From contig NZ_VZOV01000025.1 in assembly GCF_008801915.1 (NCBI RefSeq), positions 1 through 64,000 on the forward strand: a stretch of DNA of 64,000 bases, written 5' to 3'. Position 1 is the stretch's first letter. Each line of letters starts with the position of its first letter. Shown here one piece after another: positions 1-6,584 of this stretch. The stretch comes from Cupriavidus gilardii. Its GTDB lineage: Bacteria; Pseudomonadota; Gammaproteobacteria; Burkholderiales; Burkholderiaceae. Below the pieces are notes generated by a model. That model was given only the letters and a program-made list of their open reading frames with translations. It had not been told where the DNA came from and made no database searches. Position numbers and translations under genes: made by a program.

Positions 1-28
1 CCTGTCGCTGGGCTGTCGTCTGCGCCAT
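1..28 (-). CDS. Partial CDS, N-terminus of a small prophage protein
   Basis: On the minus strand an ATG at 28 (reading M-A-Q-T-T-A-Q-R-Q and off the window) is preceded at proper distance by an AAGGAG ribosome site (about 34-39). Only nine residues are visible, so the product cannot be named. The start resembles small ribbon-helix-helix regulators found in Burkholderiales phages, but this is a guess. The two palindromes immediately upstream (48-60 and 77-89) would fit an autoregulated gene. Confidence 0.4.
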
Positions 29-47
29 CCTGCACTCCTTCGTCATG

Positions 48-89
48 GTTACCCGGTAACGTCCCGTATTGCGTACGTTACTGGGTAAC
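48..89. promoter_or_regulatory. Pair of 13-bp operator-like palindromes
   Basis: GTTACCCGGTAAC (48-60) and GTTACTGGGTAAC (77-89) are two copies of one near-palindrome, 29 bp start to start. They lie directly upstream of the minus-strand start at 28. Two copies in promoter position suggest binding by a dimeric regulator, possibly the product of the gene at the left edge. The binding protein is unknown. Confidence 0.5.
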
Positions 90-255
90 GGCTCGACTCA
101 ACAAGGTGTGCTGGATTTAGCGGTTACAATCAAATACGAGATTCCCTCGGAATTGGGCGGCGCGTCCTCGGCACCGCCTTCGCGAGGCGGTCAATTGGGA
201 CGACAGACGACCGGTACGGTCTGTTGCCTCACTCGCTTCGTGCCGCCGAATCCAT

Positions 256-1641
256 TCAAATGAACTTTCTCTCAATATAGGTAAGCGGCTTGGTTGTCGC
301 AGAAGGGGCAAGCTCCCCAGCGATATAGGAACATGACGCCCCTGAGCAGCCCTTCGGAATGATCCCGCGAATGGCATCGCTCCGTGCCTCGATAACAGCG
401 GGATGCCGGTCAAAGTTCATCGGTCCCACTTCGCGCCAATTGAACAACGGAGCTGTCTGGACACAGCACATCTGCGCATTTCCGTTCGCATTGAAGAAAT
501 GCTGCCGATGAATCAGAGGACAATCTTTGACACCTTCCTTGTTTATAGGTGCGAATGCACCGTCTTCTTCTCCACCCCAAGAGTATTGGAACGCATCCAC
601 AACAGTAACTCCGAGCCGTTCAGCCTCCGCTGCGATCCGTTGAGCCATCGCATGCCAACGGCGACCGTCCCGGGGTATCTGTTCGTCATAGTTGAAGTTT
701 GACGTCGTGCCATGAAACGGGGTTACCCAGGATTCACCTCCGTGCAACCCAGACCCGACCAAAGGCCAATAGCGGAACATGCCATCGAGCTTTGCCGCGT
801 GCGCCACGACTCCATGAACCTCCTCCATGAACTCGTTCATCACGGTACATGTGATCATAATCCGCGGGAAGTGAAGACCTGCTGCATCGCGAGCTTCTTT
901 GAACGCGATGACGTTCTTCATGATCGTGGCTAACGAAGTGCCGCGGACCTTGTAGAACGACTCTTCAGATGGGGCGTCAATCGAAATGGAGATGTTTCGC
1001 ACCGGGGGCGAGTTCTCCAGCAAACGCCTAGCCACCTTTGATTTCAGAGCTGTTCCGTTGGTGTTGAAAGCGATGTACTTGTGCGGCGGAATCATGTCCA
1101 AGAGCTCGCCAAGTTTTGGACTAAGCAGGCTTTCACCTTGGTGGTTGATCTCGATGCATTCGCACTGCAGCAGCATCGGCCTTAGAAGCTCCAGGTCCTC
1201 AGAACTAAGCGGTCCGGAGTGAACCCCGAAAGCCTGAGGGCAGATAACGCAACGCAAATTGCAACGTCCGTCAAGCTCAATTTGGACGTTCTTGGGTGAA
1301 TGGTGATAGATCGGGAATAGCCTACCATCCTCGGCCTCGACCAACATCCCATAGTCATGCGCTTCAGTCGATCCGCCTGGAAGAAGTGCAACGTCCTTCT
1401 CAAATGCAAGCGCTCCTTCAGGCAAATCTGACCGTTCGAAGAACTCAGCAACCCGACCAGAAAGGGCGTCTAGCGTTGTGTCATAACAATTCACGCTGCG
1501 GACAGCGCCCGCCTCCACCTTCGCCCACCCGCGCAAGCGGAGAACCGGCCCGCCTTCTGTTTGCGCAATGCCAATATCATCAAGGAATCCAACGAAACCA
1601 TCGCCTCTGGCCTGCCGATACTGCTTTCGCACGAACTCCAT
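256..1641 (-). CDS. Radical SAM protein with SPASM-type C-terminus (prophage cargo)
   Basis: Full-length 461-residue radical SAM enzyme. An N-terminal domain of about 115 residues contains an R-G-W-A motif. The radical SAM motif CNLRCVIC gives C127, C131 and C134, which bind the 4Fe-4S cluster that cleaves S-adenosylmethionine. The C-terminus has C374, C392, C393, C432 and C437, typical of a SPASM/twitch domain with one or two extra clusters. Start taken as ATG 1641 behind GGAAAACG; an upstream in-frame TTG (1653) is possible. The substrate is unknown: SPASM enzymes modify peptides, sugars or other small molecules, and no precursor peptide or maturase partner is recognisable nearby. GC content is lower than in flanking chromosomal genes, and it is the only large intact gene in a decayed prophage, next to the tail-fibre gene. 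Confidence 0.85.
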   Translation of the reverse strand: MEFVRKQYRQARGDGFVGFLDDIGIAQTEGGPVLRLRGWAKVEAGAVRSVNCYDTTLDALSGRVAEFFERSDLPEGALAFEKDVALLPGGSTEAHDYGMLVEAEDGRLFPIYHHSPKNVQIELDGRCNLRCVICPQAFGVHSGPLSSEDLELLRPMLLQCECIEINHQGESLLSPKLGELLDMIPPHKYIAFNTNGTALKSKVARRLLENSPPVRNISISIDAPSEESFYKVRGTSLATIMKNVIAFKEARDAAGLHFPRIMITCTVMNEFMEEVHGVVAHAAKLDGMFRYWPLVGSGLHGGESWVTPFHGTTSNFNYDEQIPRDGRRWHAMAQRIAAEAERLGVTVVDAFQYSWGGEEDGAFAPINKEGVKDCPLIHRQHFFNANGNAQMCCVQTAPLFNWREVGPMNFDRHPAVIEARSDAIRGIIPKGCSGASCSYIAGELAPSATTKPLTYIERKFI

Positions 1642-1696
1642 GTCGTTTTCCAATCAGTGGGGTCAGGCCACGCATTGTATCTCGTTCCCTCTGAGA

Positions 1697-1883
1697 CTAG
1701 GCAGGAGCCGGCCAGGATGGTTTGACATGCGTCGGAAGCGCCATGTAGTACGCGTGCCAGCGAGGGTCCGTTGCTTCGACCACACCTAGGAAATTCCAGT
1801 GTTTGGGATCCTGCGGAGACAGGAAAACAGGAGACGATAGTCTGTTCAGTTTCGTCCGCAAACTGGACATGGATCGTTGCCAT
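1697..1883 (-). pseudogene. Frameshifted small phage tail-associated protein
   Basis: Reading begins at ATG 1883 (M-A-T-I-H-V-Q-F-A-D-E-T-E-Q-T-I-V-S) and fits a small protein family common beside phage tail fibres, continuing with S-P-Q-D-P and D-P-R-W-H-A-Y-Y motifs. The second half is in another frame, ending at 1697. Skipping one base in the A-run 1824-1827 (T-run on the coding strand) joins the two halves. The intact product would be about 61 residues. The shift is probably a one-base insertion; sequencing error or programmed slippage at the four-base run cannot be excluded. Confidence 0.65.
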
Positions 1884-1896
1884 GGGGGAATTCCTT

Positions 1897-3050
1897 TCAA
1901 AAGGTGTAGCTGCTGCAGTACGCGGTGTACTGGCGAGTACCGGCGCCGTTCAACGTAGCGACCCGATAAATGTATATCGTCTGCTGCGTTGCTAGCGGGA
2001 CTTCCGTCCAAATCAAGCTGTGACCATATGCGGCTGCGCAGGAGGAGTTAAACGTCTGATTCCCCTTGCCAGTCGCATCAGAGGCAAAGGCAAAGTTCGT
2101 TACTCCTCCAACCGTGATCGACGCGTCGCCGGCGGCACTGCACCAGAGAGGCTGATCGGCTGGAACGAAGATGCATCAGTCGTCGAATTAAACACCCCAA
2201 TTCCAGCGAATGCGACCTTTCTATCCCTCTGAATGAACGGCTTGAGCTGCCCGCTCGGATTCGTCGCTACGATGCTCACCACGGCCGATGCCGTGTATCC
2301 GACCGGCATGTTGGCGCCGCCATAGACTTCAGGAGCAACGTTGCTCCCAGTGTTGTAACCCAGCAGTGCGCTTGCGCCGGTAGAAGGGTTGTAGATCAAA
2401 TAGATCGCGACCCAGGTGCTAACCGGAGAAGCCCCGGTGTCCATGCCGCCGGCACCGGTCGTTGCTATGTTGATCGTCTTGTTCACGTTGGCAAGACGGA
2501 TTGGGGCGCCTCCAACAGCCGTTGTGACTACGACTTCGTCGGCGGTGAAGGTCGCCGTTGAACTTGCCGCAGCAATACTCATGCTCGCGTTCCGCATCCC
2601 GCCGACTACACCGCCGGTTCGGTTCGCAAAAGCCGTAGTTGCGATGGTCGTATCGTTGCTACCTCCTGCGGCAGTCGGTGCAGTGGTCTTCGCCTCGAGG
2701 ACATTCGTACCGTCGCAGACCAGTTCGGTGTTCTTCCCCTGCGCGACCACGATGCCGGTACCCGCGGCGGTTTTGACAGTCAGCGAGAACGCACCAGTCG
2801 TCTTGTTGAGCACGACCCACCGGCCGGCGACGGTCGGAACGACCACGGTCCTGTTGCCCGTCAAGGCGCCGGTGAACTCCAGGATTGCATAGCCAGCCTA
2901 GGTTGCCGTCAACGTGACCGTGCCTGTGCCCGTGCCAGCAACGGACTTCGAAAGGCGGCCATTGACGGACGACTGGACAAAGGCGGTCGATGCGGCCGAC
3001 GTGTCGTTATCGCGGACGGCCGCGGTCGGCACAGCGACAGGGCCAGGGAT
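1897..3050 (-). pseudogene. Decayed phage tail-fibre protein
   Basis: Glycine-, threonine- and alanine-rich tail-fibre sequence. The longest open stretch (2864 down to 2100) includes the phrase T-G-A-L-T-G-N-R-T-V-V-V-P, typical of fibre proteins. Upstream coding continues in the same frame as far as about 3050 but is interrupted by an amber codon (2898-2900). A frameshift near 2131-2145 (one base lost, or two gained) moves the C-terminus into another frame that runs to TGA 1897-1899 and ends C-S-S-Y-T-F. The N-terminal part is missing: upstream of about 3050 the frame meets a stop and an unrelated gene begins at 3106, so a deletion junction is likely. Host recognition by this fibre is presumably lost. 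Confidence 0.75.
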
Positions 3051-3105
3051 TTGACAAGCTGGTCAGCTAAGGAAGCTAGGCAACGCATGGGAGTAGCGGC
3101 ATGAC

Positions 3106-3501
3106 CTACAGTGCCAACGCGATTCCGAGCCCGACAACGAAACAACCGCCAATAAACGCGGCCATTGCCGCCGCAATCCACAGGGTCGATTTGATGTCGC
3201 GTTGTACTGCCGTGTCCTTGTCGCCCACCAGGATCGAACGGAATACTGAGGATCGGTGGCCAAATGCCGTAACGACGCAAAACGTCCCCACTAGGAAAAT
3301 TAGCACGGCAAGCAATGCGCACCACTTGAAGGTGCTATTTGGCCCACGCGTGAGGACAGCTTGGAGCAGCCCCAGTGTGGCCACAGCAGAACCGCCATTC
3401 AAAACAAGACATGCCTTAATGGCTTCAATCAGCGCAGTGTCGAGACTGTTCCAGTGCCGCCGCGCATCCTCGGCGGCAAGACGAAGCTCGTCTGAAGTCA
3501 T
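3106..3501 (-). CDS. Small membrane protein, function unknown
   Basis: 131 residues starting M-T-S-D-E-L-R, chosen because ATG 3501 has a GGGGAAG ribosome site; a longer in-frame start at 3582 lacks this. After a charged N-terminus there are three hydrophobic stretches at about residues 28-50, 58-81 and 108-131, the last ending the protein in a run of small hydrophobic residues. No family is recognised. It lies in the prophage between the truncated tail-fibre gene and oppositely oriented early genes and seems intact. A lysis or superinfection role is possible but unsupported. Confidence 0.6.
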   Translation of the reverse strand: MTSDELRLAAEDARRHWNSLDTALIEAIKACLVLNGGSAVATLGLLQAVLTRGPNSTFKWCALLAVLIFLVGTFCVVTAFGHRSSVFRSILVGDKDTAVQRDIKSTLWIAAAMAAFIGGCFVVGLGIALAL

Positions 3502-3534
3502 GTGCTTCCCCGGCAAGAAAATATGAAGGCTAGC

Positions 3535-4135
3535 ATGACGAAAGAACGCCCCATCCTCTTTCCCGGCGCCTTGGTGCGCCATTCTCGACGGCGGAAGACG
3601 CAGACCGCCGGATGGTCAAGCCGCAGGGCAGCTCCGTGCAGCCGGACGGGCTGTACAACGGTGTCCCGATGTTCGTTACCGACGCGCGACACCGTTACGG
3701 ATCCACGACGAACATGCCCTGCCCTTACGGCCGGCCTGGCGACCGCCTGTGGGTGCGCGAGACCTGGACCCAACCGGTGGCTCTGGATCCGGGCCCGACC
3801 GTCTACCGGGCCGACTACCCCGCTTGCGTGCCGGCAGGTTTCGAAATCATCCCGCGTGGGCCATCACCTAGAAGCGAGCATCCACATGCCGCGTGCCCTA
3901 TGTCGCCTCGTGCTGGAGATCACCGGCGTGCGCGTTGAACGGCTCTAGGCCATCACCGAAGCGGACGCAGTACTGCAGGCGCCGAGCCGATCCTTGTCCC
4001 GTCAGATGGAGGCTCGTGCCCGCATTACGAAGGCTTCCGTGCGCTGCGGGGCCGCATCAACGGCGCCGGCGCTTGGGATGCAATCCGTTCGTCTGGGTGG
4101 TTGAATTTCGGCGGGCCGACGGCCTTGGAGCATTG
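3535..4135 (+). pseudogene. ASCH-like phage protein, multiply frameshifted
   Basis: Starts M-T-K-E-R-P-I-L-F at 3535 and continues, across several frames, with fragments K-T-Q-T, M-V-K-P-Q, Y-G-S-T-T-N, C-P-Y-G-R-P-G-D-R-L-W-V-R-E-T, S-I-H-M-P-R and V-W-V-V-E-F-R-R. This succession characterises a widespread phage protein with an ASCH-like (PUA-fold) region, of unknown function. Single-base losses are visible near 3576-3596, around 3870 and near 4080, and an amber codon interrupts the frame at 3946-3948. The gene is dead. It overlaps the start region of the next gene. Confidence 0.7.
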
Positions 4136-4139
4136 AACG

Positions 4140-4478
4140 ATGCACGAAGACTGGTTGGCATGCCCCTTCTGCGGCGACGACGGCGAGAAAAGCGAAGTCG
4201 AGATGACTGTGTTTCCCTCGCCGAACCAATACAAGGTCATCCGGTGCCAGACCTGCGGCGCCTCGTGCCCGTGGATGAACTGGAACATGCGTGCAGGACA
4301 ACAGATGGTTGCCACCGCGCCGGCACCGACCTTCGCCGACTGGCAGGCCCTCCACGACTCGCTGCCTCAGGCCGGCGCCACTGAACAGGAGATCGCCGAG
4401 GCGCTGGCTGTGTGCGACGAGACTGGGGCCGAGATGCTGGCCGGTGCGATCGGAAAGGCGACGGCTCATCAACCGTGA
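4140..4478 (+). CDS. Lar-like zinc-ribbon phage protein
   Basis: 112 residues with an N-terminal zinc ribbon: C8, C11, C36 and C39 (CPFC and CQTC), followed by W-M-N-W and an acidic alpha-helical C-terminus. The CPFCG opening is typical of Lar-family restriction-alleviation proteins and of many small phage proteins. Lar of the Rac prophage modulates type I restriction, but sequence alone does not show this here. Start ATG 4140 has GGAG upstream. It is one of the few intact genes of the remnant and is followed 22 bp later by the DUF4224-like gene. Confidence 0.6.
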   Translation: MHEDWLACPFCGDDGEKSEVEMTVFPSPNQYKVIRCQTCGASCPWMNWNMRAGQQMVATAPAPTFADWQALHDSLPQAGATEQEIAEALAVCDETGAEMLAGAIGKATAHQP

Positions 4479-4500
4479 CGACAGCGGTAGAGGCATTGGA

Positions 4501-4743
4501 ATGGACAACAGATTGATGAGCGAGCAGGACCTGCGCGACGTGACCGGCTTGAAGCGGCACAAGCTGCAGATCCTGTGGTTCCAGCGGCAATTTGGCGTCA
4601 CGCCGGTCCAGCGGGCCGACGGCCGGATCATCATGAGTTGGTCGGTCTTCTAGGCGCTGCAGGCCAAGCGCGCCGGCGTGCTGCCGCACGCAGACGAGGC
4701 GATCGACCGCCCCGCTCTTCAACGGTTGCCGAGGGCTCCATGA
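4501..4743 (+). pseudogene. DUF4224-like excisionase-region protein with amber stop
   Basis: M-D-N-R-L-M-S-E-Q-D-L-R-D-V-T-G at 4501, then R-A-D-G-R-I-I-M-S-W-S-V-F, the pattern of the short DUF4224 proteins that precede many phage integrase genes and may act like excisionases. An amber codon at 4651-4653 (probably from GAG) stops it after 50 residues. Beyond it the same frame stays open to TGA 4741-4743, overlapping the integrase ATG 4740 as ATGA. That preserved coupling shows the original gene was about 80 residues. Confidence 0.65.
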
Positions 4744-5293
4744 AGGGCCGCAGGAGATCGCGTGCCGACGGATTGCCGCGCTGGTTCTACACGAAGGGCG
4801 GGAGCTTCTACTGGGTGCGGCCGACAGACCGGAAACGGTTCCGCCTTCCCGCGTCGACGAGTGCGAGACGACGATGCTTCATTGCCTCGCAGGGGAAAAG
4901 TGGAAAGTCGAGGCACCATGTCGCGCCTGGTCGCGATCTACATGGATCAGGAAGCAGGCAAGTACGCCGACTCGTTCCGGAACGAGTGGAAGCGCCGAGG
5001 CGAGGACGTTCGCAAGGCCTTCAACGCATTCGCCATTCAGCAGGTCGACGCAGCTTCTTTCGCCGATTTCTCGAAGGGGACTGGGGCGACAAGCTGCCGA
5101 CGCAGCGGCCATGAAAGGATGGCCGTCGACGTTCTTCAGCTGGGCCGTCCTGAGCCGTCACGTCGCCACGAACCCGTGCCGTGAGGTCAGAGTGAAGAAG
5201 CCGAAGCCCAAGGCTACCTACATGCCGCATGACCATTTCATAGCCATCGAACGTCCGACTGCATCCGCCGATTGGCTATGCCAAGCAGGCTAA
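4740..5293 (+). pseudogene. Truncated tyrosine integrase
   Basis: Begins M-K-G-R-R-R-S-R-A-D-G-L-P with an arm-type DNA-binding N-terminus (F-Y-W-V-R-P). A frameshift in 4845-4910 leads to the core-binding region (A-G-K-Y-A-D-S-F-R-N-E-W-K-R), and another near 5085-5095 to W-A-V-L-S-R-H-V-A-T-N-P-C and K-P-K-A-T-Y. The sequence stops at 5293, before the catalytic domain; no R...HxxR...Y residues are present in the 88 bp left before tRNA-Pro. The catalytic half has been deleted, so the element cannot excise by itself. Confidence 0.8.
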
Positions 5294-5342
5294 TTAGAAA
5301 CCTTCTAACTACCTGTCGACAGGCCACTACCGTGCCAAAAGC

Positions 5343-5376
5343 AAAAGCCCGCGCAATCTTGCGATTACGCGGGCTT
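5343..5376 (-). terminator. Intrinsic terminator after tRNA-Pro
   Basis: AAGCCCGCG (5345-5353) pairs with CGCGGGCTT (5368-5376), followed on the minus strand by TTTT. It ends the tRNA-Pro transcript just inside the prophage edge. Confidence 0.85.
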
Positions 5377-5379
5377 CAA

Positions 5380-5458
<79 letters not shown>

Positions 5459-5516
5459 AAAGCACAAGAGTATATCAGAAGCCCCACCGAAATGAATAGG
5501 CGGTTGGGCGCATTTT

Positions 5517-5960
5517 TTAGCCCTTGGCGGCGATCTGCTTCAGTTGCGCGAGCACGTGCTGCACCTGGATCAGGTCGGCGCGCAGCGCGGGGACGTCGAC
5601 AGTCAAGACGGACGCGGACGGCGCGATGCCGGTGCTGGCCGGAGGCAGCGGCGCGGCCTCTTCGGGCATGGCCGGTTCGGCGTGATGCCGCCCTTCGTCG
5701 AGCCGGTTGCGCGCGCCGTTGATGGTGAAGCCTTGCTCGTACAGCAGTTCGCGGATGCGGCGAATCAGCAGCACTTCGTGGTGCTGGTAGTAGCGCCGAT
5801 TGCCGCGTCGCTTGACGGGCTTGAGTTGCGTGAATTCCTGTTCCCAATAGCGCAGCACGTGTGGCTTGACGGCGCACAGTTCGCTGACTTCACCGATGGT
5901 GAAATAGCGCTTGGCGGGAATAGGCGGCAACGTGATGCGCTCGCTCGATTTATCCGACAT
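5517..5960 (-). CDS. MerR-family transcriptional regulator
   Basis: 147 residues. Residues 19-88 form a MerR winged helix-turn-helix (Y-F-T-I-G-E-V-S-E-L-C, then V-L-R-Y-W-E and R-R-Y-Y). The C-terminal third is Ala/Pro-rich and then a short helix, without the cysteines of metal-sensing MerR proteins. It follows ihfA by 146 bp in the same direction and precedes tRNA-Pro, an arrangement conserved in Burkholderiales downstream of pheT-ihfA. The ligand and target are unknown. Confidence 0.85.
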   Translation of the reverse strand: MSDKSSERITLPPIPAKRYFTIGEVSELCAVKPHVLRYWEQEFTQLKPVKRRGNRRYYQHHEVLLIRRIRELLYEQGFTINGARNRLDEGRHHAEPAMPEEAAPLPPASTGIAPSASVLTVDVPALRADLIQVQHVLAQLKQIAAKG

Positions 5961-6106
5961 GCAATGGACGGACGGGTTTCAGGCCAGGCCGGCGGTGGTT
6001 GGAGGGGGATGGCGCGCGCCGACACGGCGCGCAGCAGCAGCATACAGACTGGCCGCCGGAGCGGCAATGGACCGGGTCGTTACGGCAATCGACTGTCGTC
6101 GGTGGG

Positions 6107-6523
6107 TCAGTCGCTGGACGCCAGCCCGGCGCGTTCCTCGACCAGGCTCTTGAGCTTCTGGCTGGCGTGGAAGGTCACCACGCGGCGGGCAGTAATCGGG
6201 ATGATCTCGCCGGTCTTCGGGTTGCGGCCGGGACGCTGCGGCTTGTCGCGCAACTGAAAGTTGCCGAACCCGGACAGCTTGACGCTGTCGCCCTGCTCCA
6301 ACGCTTCGCGGATCACGTCGAAGAACGCTTCGACCATGTCCTTCGATTCCCGCTTGTTGAGACCGACCTGGTCGAACAGCATCTCGGCAAGTTCGGCCTT
6401 GGTCAGGGTAGGCACCTCGGTGACGCGCGGTTCCGGCGCTTCTTCCGGCTGCGTAGCCGCGCGCCGGTCGTCAGCTTCGCCCAATGCTGCTGCGGTCATC
6501 AGAGTCGCGTGTTGGTCGTTCAT
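6107..6523 (-). CDS. ihfA: Integration host factor subunit alpha
   Basis: 138 residues. The last 98 form the HU/IHF fold (L-T-K-A-E-L-A-E-M-L-F onward) with the DNA-intercalating arm R-P-G-R-N-P-K-T-G-E. IHF-alpha pairs with IHF-beta to bend DNA for recombination, replication and sigma-54 promoters. The N-terminus carries an acidic extension of about 38 residues absent from the E. coli protein; internal ATG 6499 (M9) is an alternative start that would leave most of it. It follows pheT by 61 bp, the classical pheST-ihfA order. Confidence 0.93.
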   Translation of the reverse strand: MNDQHATLMTAAALGEADDRRAATQPEEAPEPRVTEVPTLTKAELAEMLFDQVGLNKRESKDMVEAFFDVIREALEQGDSVKLSGFGNFQLRDKPQRPGRNPKTGEIIPITARRVVTFHASQKLKSLVEERAGLASSD

Positions 6524-6584
6524 CTCGTCAGTCTGCCGCCCGGATGCGGGTGCCCGGGCGGCCCATTCAGGGTTCGGGCTGTGG

